A stretch of 30,011 nucleotides of DNA from Byssothecium circinans (GCA_010015675.1 ML977075.1:1-30011), one strand, 5' to 3'. Counted from the first letter of the stretch, positions 1-9,243 are shown. Notes: a model not told the origin generated them from the letters alone. Numbers and translations are program-made.

Positions 1-507
1 ATGCAGAGGTTGGGGGGGATGCCCAGGCACGTGATCCTTCACCCATGAGAATGACCAGGGGTGGCCGGAACATCAAGATTCCATCAAGATTCAATTAGTA
101 CATATTTTTCGCAGCACTTTGTTTAGTTATTCAATGAATTATTAGAACAATTAAGCTATTGTGGATGGTGCAGAAACTCAGTGTTGTCGTGAGGGGGATT
201 TTGGTGTTCAGCGTGCATCGGGTGATAACGTGCATCGGGTGATCCTAAACACTAGGGCCAAGTCTCCGACTTGGCGCGTGGGGCGAGTATCTCGAATAAG
301 TCCATCAGGTATGGGCTACAATCTTGCGAGAAAGTGAGGCCAATTGAAAGAACATCAAACCATTACAAACTTGAATCCCCTAGACTTCGAAACAGTATCA
401 ATAAGCAACTTGTCCAATAATACCAATTTCCAGTGGAGCAGCATCGCATCGAGCACATTTAACCATCAGCCATTTGCACAACATATACACCTTCTCCACA
501 ACGCTCT
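1..507. other. Intergenic DNA 3' of the Vps62-like gene
   Basis: No coding region is supported here. A plus-strand reading frame beginning at 344 lies largely over the end of the minus-strand gene and has no recognisable protein features. The one structure I see is a short direct repeat: a 15-bp word (CGTGCATCGGGTGAT) at 212-226 is repeated at 229-243. Confidence 0.6.
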
Positions 508-2408
508 TCACTTGGGCACGGACACAGGTAGTGAAGTCTTCACCCAGCCCCTATCCCCCGGTCCTCTTGGTCCATCCGCCGTGAGCAGGTCACTCGGGAT
601 TTTCTTGATGAATTCCCCAAGCTTAAAAATCGTCTTGGTTTCAGCCCAGTCGCCAGCGGACAAATTGCTCCCGTTAAAGTAAGTTGCCGAATCAAGATCG
701 GTTTTGTACGAGTCGCCCATCCGTCCCCTGAATGTCGCCCAGATCTGGTCGTTTACCGGCCTGCCTGTGCTGTCAATCCCCAGCTGCAAAAACTTTGTTG
801 TGGTAAGCCAAGGTTGCCACAAAATCTCAGAATCGCCCCAGGAGTGACTCAAGAAGTTGCCGATCTTGAACACGCCGGCATCGACTTCCAAAGGATTATC
901 CCCTTCAATCTTCGCATTCCAATGTCCATGATTGTTGAGCGCGGCGCTCACAGCAGCATGGTTGTCCACGTCCCAGGGGATGTCCTTTGCCTCATACCAG
1001 CGTGAATTACCGTGAGCTTCGAACCAACATCCGGCAACCTGACCAGCGTTTGGTCCAGCGGCGCCGTGCGTACCTCCCCAGATCTTGACGGCGAAGTGCT
1101 CGAGATCCCCTGGGTGCTCCCCAATTGATTTCAACTGAGCATTGAATCCACCGCCTCGGACGGTTTGGCCGTTTTGACCTGCATAAAGGAAGATATAGTG
1201 GATGTACCATGCCGAATCGTCTTCCTGGACTGCGAAGTACACCGTCGTTGGACCTGGGTTCTTATCACCCCTCCACTGCCTGTCGGCAATGTTGATCCAC
1301 CAGTTGGGGTCATCGCCGCAATTTGCCAGATCCTGCTGCGATACATTCGGCTTCGGAGGCGGGGGTGTGATGTTACCGTGCTTGACCGAAGAAACGTAGA
1401 TTTGCTTATCCTCGTCATTGCCGCCGTAAAGCATGTATATCTTCTCTCCGAAAGAGCAGAGTGCCGGGTAGAACGGGCTACCTTGGAAGAGAATTTCGGA
1501 GAATGTCCAATTGATGCCATCATTAGACGTGCTGGAGAAGAGCTGTGAATTGGTGTTGCCGCTGTAGGCCATAATCGCAACACCGCTATAATTCGACAGC
1601 CCGACAATCGAAGCTTGCTGGCCCGCTATGTCTTGTGGAGGAGTCCACCCACCGCTGGAGGTGTACCTAGTTTGAACGAGTTGGTGGTTTCTTTGGTTGT
1701 CCGGATAGACCATCAACATCTGGTCGCCGTGCGGTCCGGGTATCACGGTCAAGGCCGGAGTTGAGGTCTTTCGGTCAACAGACCGTTTGGTGTTGTACCA
1801 GTTCCAGCCGTCATCAGACTGAGACTGGTATAGTTGGCCGTCAAAGTCTGAAGCATAACACATGTAAAGCCGGTTCTCAAACTGGACGAGAGCCGGGACG
1901 TGTGTCGACTGCCCTTGAATCTGTCTGGGGCCTTCCCAGTTCAGGCCATCTGAGGAACACGAGACATACATCTCGATGCGTTGATCGTCAGCTTCTGTGG
2001 AGATATGAGTAGTTGATAGCGTCTTACTTGGGCAGAATGATGTCCACTATACGTGATCCACAACTTGTTCTTGAAGACAGCAATGGCGGGGACAGAAGTT
2101 TGTTGACCGATTTTGCGCATATCGGTCCATTCGTTGCCGTTTCGCGAACGAGTAACCCAGATTTCGGCGTCATGAGCGCCCGTGTAAACCATGTAGATAT
2201 ATCCGTTGAATGCTACGGCTGCCGGCACTCCTGTCCGTTGGCTTCCGACCTTCTCTGCTTCGCTCCAGGGTCTGTAGTCCAAAGTACCCCCTCCGAGAAG
2301 GTATTCGATGTCACAGGGGAACACGCGCTCGTTTCCATGGAATTTGATAGATGGTGCATACTTCTTAACATAGTCCGGCGGCAGACTAGTTCCTGGAAGT
2401 GAAGCCAT
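508..2408 (-). CDS. Vps62/DUF946-like protein with embedded sialidase/lectin-like repeat block
   Basis: Two exons, 2028-2408 and 508-1971, encode about 614 residues. The 56-nt intron (1972-2027) has donor GTAAGA, a CTGAC branch site and an unusual GAG acceptor. The join is backed by the protein: it makes the repeat '...SAQ|MYVSCSSDG' line up with the preceding 'DAEIWVTRSRNG'. Residues 17-37 (YAPSIKFHGNERVFPCD...) resemble the start of Vps62/DUF946-type domains. Residues about 50-325 hold at least four repeats of the form aromatic-x-S-x-S-x-DG-x-x-W, as in BNR/sialidase or fucose-lectin propellers. After a proline-rich linker (329-335) the Vps62-like part resumes, with 'EHPGDLEHFAVKI' at 411-423 and 'NNHGHW' at 473-478. 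I see no signal peptide or membrane segment. Function is unknown; glycan binding by the repeats is an inference. The start at 2408 is the first ATG of the conserved frame. Confidence 0.75.
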
Positions 2409-2559
2409 CGTGTGGTGGAAGCAGAAGCGAAACTATTTTACAAGGTTGTTATCCTCTGGAAGGACAAGCGTACCGCTAACGTAAAGACTGCAATGAATGA
2501 CATTGCGATGTATGGGCCATACAAGGTAGCTATATAGGAAATTTACCTCGAGAGCACAT

Positions 2560-2825
2560 GTGTTCAATGACGTGGCATGATCGTCACAAATTCTATCCTG
2601 TGAACTAACGGATAATATGATTGTCACAAATCTGAACATGTGAATCAATGGGTGGTATGATTGTCATGAAGTTGACATGTGAATTAATGGGTGGTATGAT
2701 TGTTACGAATCTAAACATGTGAATCAATGGGTGGTATGATTGTTACAAATCTAAACATGTGAATCAATGGGTGGTATGATTGTCATGAAGTTGACATGCG
2801 AATCAATGGGGTGATATCATCATGA
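2560..2825. repeat. 39-40 bp tandem minisatellite, about 6.6 units
   Basis: Head-to-tail units start at 2560, 2600, 2640, 2679, 2719 and 2759, with a degenerate partial unit from 2798. The core is GTGAATCAATGGGTGGTATG followed by ATTGT and a variable half ending in ACAT. Two variants of the second half alternate: a 40-nt form ending CTAAACAT/CTGAACAT and a 39-nt form ending GTTGACAT. The array lies about 150 bp upstream of the minus-strand start codon at 2408, so it is in that gene's promoter side. Confidence 0.9.
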
Positions 2826-2831
2826 ACGAAT

Positions 2832-3005
2832 TCTTTGCGGTAGCTCTCCTAAGTGCTTATGACCTTCAGCTGAAGCCACCCGGAGTGCGTTGCTGTGGCG
2901 TCCACCACGCTCGTAAACGTCAGCGCCCTCCTCGTTAAGCAGTAGCTTTACAAGCATTGCTATAGAATCTACCCTACGTGTTAAGGTCCATGCCCTTATA
3001 GAGTA
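2832..3005 (-). pseudogene. Ankyrin-repeat gene fragment
   Basis: Read on the minus strand, an open frame of roughly 55 codons gives 'LVKLLLNEEGADV' followed by 'GGRHSNALRVASAEGHKHL'. This is the pattern of the ankyrin repeats of fungal NACHT/NLR-type proteins (VxLLLxxGADVNxxGGxxGNALxxASxxGH). It covers little more than one repeat, has no start codon, ends in a TGA and is flanked by AT-rich sequence, so it is a relic. Confidence 0.6.
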
Positions 3006-3473
3006 GCAGTTTTGCTATCCTATAATACGGTTAGCCTAGATTTATTAGAAGAGATAAAAATACTAACTATCTATTAGTACTAAAATTATAGTATATAGCC
3101 TAGACCTATTGGAGAACTAGTATAGAGAGGGTAGAGATTTCTAAAATTTGAAATATATAATAAAATATTTTACTTAGCTAGATATTCTTACTTTCTTTCT
3201 TTTAATAAACTTTATAACTATATCAAGCTTATGTGCACACCTATTAATTGGATTCCCTAGGAGTTTCGTTCTACTTTGGTTACTAGAGCTTGCTGTGAGT
3301 GCGGTAATGTCAATTCTCCTAAACCGAAGAATAGCATCTGACGTTGCACAGCTAAAAATCGGTGATCGTGGAACTACGTCACAAGTAGCAAGAGCGAGAG
3401 AAGGGATTCTCATGCGGATAGACCGACGATGAGCACGATGAGTATATAATTGGGGGCGAGCATCATTGTCAAT
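3006..3473. other. AT-rich spacer, no supported gene
   Basis: The segment 3000-3190 is strongly AT-rich with many TA-containing words and looks like RIP-affected or decayed repeat DNA. A minus-strand frame at 3174-3413 (79 codons) has a low-complexity basic end and no recognisable domain, so it is not annotated. The remainder is the 3' flank of the kinase gene. Confidence 0.45.
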
Positions 3474-4277
3474 CTATTTCTGGGAGGCATTCTCTATGTC
3501 GTGAAAAACCTCTCCCACGTTGTTATAATGTGACTGTAAACATTTGGCAATAGTACCCGCAAGGCCGGTGACTGGTAGTTGGGTTAGATCAGGCAGACCA
3601 TCATGTTTTATCTTCTCCCTCTTCTCATCTGGACAGAGATATAAGCCTTTGAAGAGCTGAATCCCGGTTGACATTTCATATACCGCGAGGCCAAACTCAA
3701 AGATATCGTCTTGCTCCAGGCACGTTTCTAAGCCCAAAGAAGAACTCGTGAAGTCCCCAAGGCGAAGATTCAAGTGTTCATCGAGGAAAAAGTTATCGCA
3801 GCTGACATCCCCATGGGCAATGTTATTCGCATGGACAAAGCGTAGTGCGATAGCACTTTGCTGGGCCCAACGTGAAATTAGGATGGTGCTTGCCGGTTGG
3901 TTGTCCGGGATGCTTAGATATCGCCGTATGGTCTTGTTCTGTGCATATTCGAGAAGTATCCACCCGCCACACTCGCTCCTCCCACTGTATCCTAATAATA
4001 ATGATGATGACCCTGGGATATTTGACTCGCGGAGCCGTTCGTATATTATTGCTTCGCGCTCGCACCGTTCACGCTCGTCGGGATCGTCGTGGGAGATCTT
4101 GATAACCATTTGAGTGTGAGGAATTAAGAGAGCCAGCCCAGAAGTGCCTCCTCCTATTATGTCGGAGGCGGAGAGGCCTAAAGGGAGCTCGAGAGTCTTC
4201 CGAGTCATAGCAGATTGGAGGCTATGGATGTTAACAGATGATTCCACGAAAGAGTTAAGCGGCTGGGAAATGCTCAC
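3474..4277 (-). CDS. Small protein-kinase-fold protein (HGD/DFT type)
   Basis: A single-exon gene of 267 residues covering one compact kinase domain. Visible motifs: glycine loop GGGTSG (42-47), ATP lysine in VIK (60), hinge LLEYAQ (108-113), catalytic loop HGDVSCDN (155-162) with Asp157 and Asn162, and metal-binding DFT (175-177) in place of DFG. 'DDIFEFG' (190-196) matches the helix-F DxxxxG position. The HRD arginine is replaced by Gly and the DFG glycine by Thr, as in a large, expanded group of short fungal kinases often linked to NLR-like loci. All residues needed for phosphotransfer appear to be present, but substrate and role are unknown. The first ATG of the frame is used; the first 25 residues may be extra. 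A TPR scrap lies just upstream in the opposite direction. Confidence 0.8.
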   Translation of the reverse strand: MSISQPLNSFVESSVNIHSLQSAMTRKTLELPLGLSASDIIGGGTSGLALLIPHTQMVIKISHDDPDERERCEREAIIYERLRESNIPGSSSLLLGYSGRSECGGWILLEYAQNKTIRRYLSIPDNQPASTILISRWAQQSAIALRFVHANNIAHGDVSCDNFFLDEHLNLRLGDFTSSSLGLETCLEQDDIFEFGLAVYEMSTGIQLFKGLYLCPDEKREKIKHDGLPDLTQLPVTGLAGTIAKCLQSHYNNVGEVFHDIENASQK

Positions 4278-4397
4278 TAGAGTAATTGCAACGTTGGCAT
4301 GCAGAGTGTTGAGTGTTGGATAACATGGGTCGCGGCTGTGTTGATCGGCGAGAAGAGAATACGATGACGGTTAAACCCCGGTAGGAAACATTGTCAC

Positions 4398-4631
4398 ATG
4401 CAGACAAGAGTGTCGCACATAAGCCCAGAAGAAGTCGTACTCTTCCACAACCATATAATACTTGGGAGGCTATTACAATTCCAGGGCGAGTTCGTAGAAT
4501 CACTAGCGCATCTTAAGGGGCCGCGGAAAAGCGTAGAGGAGCATAGAGTTCTTATCTTCAAAGACGACCTATCACTAATTATCTTTATAATAGGAACCTC
4601 TCTAAAAGAGCACACGTCTTTAGCGCCATGA
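4398..4631 (+). pseudogene. TPR-type protein fragment
   Basis: This 77-codon plus-strand frame contains 'HIILGRLLQFQGEFVESLAHL' in two overlapping parts (positions about 4455-4515), followed by an 'EEHRVLIF' stretch. The spacing of Leu, Gly, Phe and Ala (LGxxLxxxGxFxESLxHL) is that of one tetratricopeptide repeat from the C-terminal part of fungal NB-ARC/TPR or kinase-TPR proteins. It stops after about 1.5 repeats and has no credible gene on either side. I read it as a relic; it could instead be chance or an exon of an unseen gene. Confidence 0.4.
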
Positions 4632-4942
4632 GGTTATCTGTGGCGTAGCGCCGAGAGTCTTTGTCAAGTTTGTCTGGTTTGCTTTTGTTGAGCTCAAAAT
4701 AACACAGTGTCCAGTGTCATCCATTGGATATCTGGAGCCCGACGCAGCAACGCCACTTGGCTAGGGTCTGTTTTGGGTCCTGCGCTCAGCACCAGGCAAC
4801 CTCGCCTTCTCTTTCACTTCTGTCTTCATTTCCGAGGATCACGGCCATCTCTTGTGAACAGTCTGATAGCTCCATCACCATTCTTCTCTATTTTGCCTAT
4901 TCTAGCCTTCACAACTTAAGCAAACCGCCAACTTACCGCCAA
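4632..4942 (+). promoter_or_regulatory. Probable leader and promoter of the DUF4419 gene
   Basis: The stretch before the ATG at 4943 is rich in CT blocks (about 4800-4840 and 4870-4915), typical of fungal 5' leaders close to transcription starts. An in-frame ATG at 4724 would add 73 residues, but these are Ser/Leu-rich with no domain features, so I treat them as untranslated. No TATA box or specific factor site can be named with confidence. Confidence 0.35.
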
Positions 4943-6577
4943 ATGCCCGTCGTGGTCACGCCCAGCCCGTGGAAAGTCGGCAAGAATGATGACCCTGGAG
5001 TCTCGTCGGCCACCGATCTGCTCAGTATCATGGCAAGATGTTGGTCCGCCGTAGTAGAGAGTAATCCAAAGACGCCTATCGGATATAGCTACAAATCCAT
5101 ACCGAAGGGGGACCTCCGTGTCATTCAGACCTCGTTCAGAGATACAGATGCCAAGTCTAGCCTGATCCCCTACGAGAGCGGCTTCGTGACCGGCATCATC
5201 CGAGCCTTCAACCAGGACCTGCACCTCGTGCTCCGCCCAGACGATGTGTGGATCGCTATAGTAACTCAGTTCAGTTTCTTTGTCAAAGGCATGGCCGAAG
5301 ACCTTCGCTCACAGTTTGTAACTCACCAGGGGAAAAGGGAGCTCCTGATCGATGCGACTCCATTCTCGCTGGATGACGTGGACATGGGCAAATTTGCACA
5401 GGAAACAGACTTGGGAACAATCAATTAAGTGGGGCTGGCGCAGTGAAATTGAATTGATTGATTACCTATTCGGGCTAGAGAATTCCCTGTATAGGTTTAA
5501 CCCCTACTTAATTGGGTTAGCGGTGGTTTCTACAGAGCCGATTGAATTGATTGTTCCCAAGTCTGACAGGAAATGGCTAGGCTTATCGATGAGAACACAG
5601 TGGACCTCGGCCTCAAAGAATGGATCTTGCCCGACTTCTCCACCACTACCGACAATGATAGAGCAGTGGCTGCAATCACCCTAATGGGCGTCATGGGATC
5701 CTATTTTAGCTACTGGCTCCGCGCGGGCTGCGGATTTCCGTCCGTCACGCTTCTGGGAGGAAGGGAAGATTGGACAAAACTCCGACGCCGGATAGACAGA
5801 CTCCCAAAATATCATCCGGATACCGCTGAATGGGCGGCCCTTCTTGTCCCGGTCATCGATGGCATGGTCGCCAGCTTTGACCATCCCCATGCTGAGTCAA
5901 CCAAATCGTTCTGGATGCATGCCTGTTACGAATAAGGCGGGGAGTACATGGTGACGCCCGACACTCTCTCCGGATGGATCACGGCGTTTTGTATATGGCA
6001 GAATGACGGGAGACACACCCATCGGTTCTCGGATCACAAACCCGAGTCCGAAATCCACTCTAACGGCAATTTCACGGTAGGATCGCGCAAGACATTCACT
6101 CTTGATGGAGTCACATTTCCAATCATCAGTCAGCATTCACTACTAAAGAGTGTTGTTAGGGCCAAGGTTTGCATCCAAGATGCAAATTCTAAGATGGAAT
6201 ATGATACTACCATGATTGCGGGCTGTGTCGGAATGCAAGTTAGCGACAATGACACTCGCGTCCAGCCAATATCAGGATGGTGGATGCTTGAGGACTCGTC
6301 AAGGCCACTTGAGGGTGGGTACTCGCGTAAAGTAGGCAACGTCGAGCACGCTGAGGCAGCTTGCTCGGAGGCTCCTAGCGATGACGAATCATCTGGAAGT
6401 GGGGTCGACGACTGCGCCTTTCCAGCATACCCTCCAGAACCCCAGCCGGTCGCTCCTTTGTCCGACGAACCAAGAGAGACATTGCCAACCTCAGAATCCA
6501 AGCGTGTCTATCCTATTAAACGACACATATCACGCCTCAAACGGGAAATTTTCGAGCGAATTCGCCTCCGAAGATAG
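4943..6577 (+). pseudogene. DUF4419 gene broken by a MITE and a nonsense codon
   Basis: The start at 4943 (context CCAAATGCC, protein MPVVVTPSPWK...) opens a DUF4419-type protein. Segments recalled from the family include 'LRPDDVWIAIVTQFSFF', 'GKRELLIDATPFSLDD', 'EWILPDFSTTTDNDR', 'SYFSYWLRAGCGFPSVTLLG' and 'DTLSGWITAFCIW'. The frame runs to 5405, where a 160-bp MITE brings in a TAA at 5426-5428. Without the insert and one copy of its 8-bp duplication the frame continues exactly (FAQE|MARLIDE). A second lesion is TAA at 5933-5935 inside 'HACYE*GGEYM'; the frame is otherwise open on both sides to the stop at 6577. A single C-to-T change of CAA would explain it. The last 90 residues are acidic then basic, and poorly conserved in appearance. 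DUF4419 has no established function that I know of. As it stands only about 161 residues could be made from the first ATG. Confidence 0.85.
5406..5565. mobile_element. 160-bp hAT-type MITE
   Basis: The element begins CAGACTTGGG and ends CCCAAGTCTG. The terminal inverted repeats are perfect over 21 bp (5406-5426 and 5545-5565). It is flanked by an exact 8-bp direct repeat, ACAGGAAA, at 5398-5405 and 5566-5573. An 8-bp target duplication with CAG-starting inverted repeats is the signature of the hAT superfamily. The interior has no coding capacity; a TTGAATTGATTG word occurs just inside each end. It sits within the DUF4419 coding sequence and ends that reading frame. Confidence 0.93.
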
Positions 6578-6812
6578 TATTACTTCGGCGCGTGACCTAA
6601 AACTTTAACACACGAAGACAGTGATCGCGCTAGTTGTGCTAGTGCCTTCGTTCTCTGTGACCCCAAAACAACTTTTCTGTTACCTTGTCTATGACAGCCC
6701 TCAAGTCATGCTTTGAGAGCTATGGGTTTCAGCTCGAGTTGCTAACGAATACAACGAGGAATGCAGCGTAGCTATATTTAGTCAATATCTTCCATACCAA
6801 ATGCAAGCCGAA

Positions 6813-8074
6813 TCAAAATGTCAATGCGCACGCTGCCATGGCCGCAAATATCTCGTGAGTCCTGCTCTTCGTCAAGAAGCTCAACATAGCGGCGAACCCG
6901 ATGGTGAAAATCGCCACTGCGGGTAGTCTCACGCTGCGTGATCGAAATTGGTTGAGTAGAGGGAGCGGTATGATTGTGAATCCCACCGCCGCCATCGATA
7001 GAACGAATCGAGAGAACCGCTTTATCGAGCCACGAGAATAGAACTCAACATGCTCGAGTGTTGCTGGCACGGAGTCTGCCTGCTGCTGCTGTATTGAGCC
7101 CAATGTTTTTGAACCACGGCCACCTGGAAAATGCGTACCTTCTTCACGAAATAGCCATACCAATTTCGTTCGAGATAGCTGTCTAGAAGTTCGTTCGAGG
7201 ACTGATCTCGGGAGAGAGCCACCAAGTCCTTTCGGTCGTTGAGGAAATGCGACTCCGCCTCTGCCACTGGCTTGATGCCGTCCGTCCAGTGGGCCAAACT
7301 ATCAACCACGTGCTCAGACGGCGCACTCAGAGAAAGCACTACACTCTGAGTTTGCAGTGCATCTTCTACTTGAGAATTAGGCGACACAAGGTAATTTTCT
7401 GGGAAAAGTCAAGTTCTCGTACGGTACTTCTTCAGCAGCGGTCCAAGCTCCTCCATAATCTTCTTCCTCTCTTGATTGGAATCTTTCCGCCGCGAATGAA
7501 GATTCCACAGTGCTTGTTGGTTGCTGTTTCTAGACTCTGCTAGATCCACAGCGTTCAACCTCTCCTCGAGTTCGGCCAGTTGATCCTGCAGATAGAGAAG
7601 GTGCCTTGCTGCGAGGCTACTGAATCGGCGGAATACGAAGAAGTCAGCATCGCTACCTATCAGCTTGGCCAGGGCAGGGTAGCCTCTTAGCCCCCCTAGG
7701 CGCGGCTCTGGAGTATGGGGTGCGCCCTCGATATCGCCCGGCCTTGATTCACCTTGGACGCCGCTTTGCTCGGAGGGTTTCTCCTGGATTGATATGCTTA
7801 GCCGATAGTATTCTTGAGCCTTCGCGACTCATGGATGACTGGGCGAGGTGCGATTTGCAAGGGAGTTCAGGCCTACCCCTTGGAACTTTTTTATTCGTGC
7901 GGCACCACCCAATCTGGGAGCAGGTTGGAGTTCAGCGTTTGTCAGGCTCTGCTCCGGCAGACCGAGGATGTCACTGACTAGTGATCGTGAGTGAGGTTCT
8001 ATGCCGTATACAGGAGACCATACTTTGAGCCTGTTGCCCCGGATCCTGAAGTCGTGCTTCCGACTCGTACACAT
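6813..8074 (-). CDS. DUF6594-family membrane protein
   Basis: Proposed exons 7877-8074, 7423-7819, 7139-7365 and 6813-7088 give 365 residues. Introns: 7820-7876 (57 nt, donor GTAGGC, weak AAG acceptor; without it an in-frame TGA at 7829-7831 ends the frame), 7366-7422 (57 nt, GTACGA..TAG, branch CTAAT) and 7089-7138 (50 nt, GTACGC..CAG). The last two make 'KKYQDALQTQSVVLSLSAPS' and 'FVKKQQQADSV' read through. Domain: 'GYPALAKLIGSDADFFVFRR' (112-131), a charged coiled-coil-like stretch (138-198), 'SLSAPS' (210-215), 'DLVALS' (245-250), then three membrane segments (about 301-320, 329-346, 352-365), with 'SRTHEIFAA' between the last two. This order matches DUF6594 of filamentous fungi, whose function is unknown. 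The first 110 residues are low in conservation and the start at 8074 is the least certain part. Confidence 0.72.
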
Positions 8075-8096
8075 TGCGCCGTCGTGGCTGCGCCAT

Positions 8097-8570
8097 AGCG
8101 GTCTGCGGTGGAAGTTTTAGTTGCGATCGCAGCCACCAATCTCATTCGTTGCGCGTATAGTTTTAGTTGATGAATTGATCTAGTCCGATCATACAGTCGG
8201 TTGGTATTCGCGAAGGACTAAGCAGCTGACTTTAACCGCAAGATAGGTGTCCTGAGCTTCAGTGCTTACGTTTGATGATTGTTATCCTAGGCAGCCATGT
8301 GCAGGGCTGAGCACTTTGGCGCTTTGAGACTTGGCGGCGGCTAGACCCCGCAAAGATAGCCTGATGCTGCTCCTGATCTGTCAGTCATCTGTCACTCATG
8401 TATCAGAAATCGAAACGGAGAGTAGAAGATGATATTCTAGTTTACTGATGGTCTGTCAATTTCATGCCATTCCAAAGCTTGTGGTCTCCCCGACATGACG
8501 AGCGAAGACCCGACCCATCCGCATGACAGCGTCCAGTATGAGACCGAGGAGAGGCTACTGGGAAAACAAG
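8097..8570. other. Divergent intergenic region
   Basis: This lies between the minus-strand DUF6594 gene and the plus-strand gene at 8571, so it should hold both promoters. A frame starting at the ATG of 8494 reads about 43 codons (MTSEDPTHPHDS...) and then meets TGA before the first splice donor. It could be a leader ORF or an alternative first exon. I see no clear regulatory motif. Confidence 0.4.
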
Positions 8571-9235
8571 ATGCGCGCGATAGTGTGTTCCACTTTAACT
8601 GGGAGCGACAGGAGACTGACTGAATCTAGTAAGCCGTATCTTGGATATCCCGCTTTCGTCCATCAATAATTTTTCTCCGCTTCCTATCCCAGTCCTTGGG
8701 GGCGCTGCACGAGTGAAGCGGTTCCGAGAAGGTATTTGTGGTGATAGATGTACTGAACCAGTAAAATTTAAGTAGTTTCTGCAGATGAGAAAGCGCCGTT
8801 TGTCACTCAACCCTCCAACGAATCTGACCACGAACCTGCTCCTCATATCTCTCCCGTTGTTCTTCCACAAGAGTCCGGTGGAATTCCTCACAATGCTATC
8901 GACGAACTAGAAGGTTGGCCACATTTTGCTAGTGAGAGATGCACAGCGACTTTTGAAACTTTCATATCCTAATCTGATTATCAGCACCTGACGAATTCAG
9001 CCTGCCTGTAGAGGAGGTGAGAAAAAGAGCAGCATGGGCATGGTTCCGTACCAGTATCCTTTGTACCAGAGCGGCGGAGGTGTTGGAGGACCTGTGTGTT
9101 ATCTCCTCTGTGGTTCTGCCAACAAATTCCTGGGTGTTAACTGTTATAGGAAATCTGACCAAGATGATATCGGTTTCCCTGACGCTGTCACATCGTTACG
9201 AACGCGGTCTAAGCGGGCAAGGCTGCACGCACTAG
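8571..9235 (+). CDS. Unrecognised multi-exon gene abutting the transposon island
   Basis: The model uses exons 8571-8628, 8693-8731, 8785-8931 and 8985-9235. The introns have good signals: GTAAGC..CAG (64 nt), GTATTT..CAG with TACTGAAC branch (53 nt) and GTGAGA..CAG with CCTAATC branch (53 nt), and phases fit throughout. The protein (about 164 residues) begins MRAIVCSTLTG, has 'LGGAARVKRFRED', then an acidic Pro/Ser-rich middle and 'LEGWPHFATPDEFSLPVEEV'. I do not recognise the family. The segment LGGAARVKRF is similar in protein and DNA to LGGAARIKKF in the N-terminal exon of the DUF6594 gene, and an intron follows at nearly the same place in both. The 3' end is uncertain: a further intron at 9017-9069 would shift into a frame reading 'GGPVCYLLCGSANKFLGVNC', which runs into the repeat at 9244. 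The gene may therefore be truncated. Confidence 0.4.
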
Positions 9236-9243
9236 CTCTCTGC

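Noticed and set aside
344..682. Plus-strand ORF of 112 codons
   Set aside because: It overlaps the C-terminal coding region of the Vps62-like gene on the other strand and shows no protein features.
2560..2825. CRISPR-like array
   Set aside because: The whole 39-40 bp unit repeats head to tail with no unique spacers, and the context is fungal.
3174..3413. Minus-strand ORF of 79 codons
   Set aside because: No domain, poly-basic low-complexity end, AT-rich setting; most likely chance.
5406..5573. MITE acting as an intron in the DUF4419 gene
   Set aside because: The in-frame TAA at 5426 comes before any GT within the element, and donors upstream would remove conserved coding sequence. CTGACAG at the right end could serve as an acceptor, but no fitting donor was found.
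5948..6577. Separate gene starting at the ATG of 5948
   Set aside because: It is in the same frame as the DUF4419 coding region upstream and continues its conserved domain; only a stop codon separates them.
7080..7170. Frameshift in the DUF6594 gene between 'ERNWYGYFVKK' and 'EHVEFYSRGS'
   Set aside because: A 50-nt GTACGC..CAG intron (7089-7138) restores the frame at phase 0 with a sensible protein, so no mutation is needed.
8595..8891. Minus-strand ORF of 98 codons
   Set aside because: It lies opposite a plus-strand set of exons with good splice signals and phase agreement, so it is probably a shadow.
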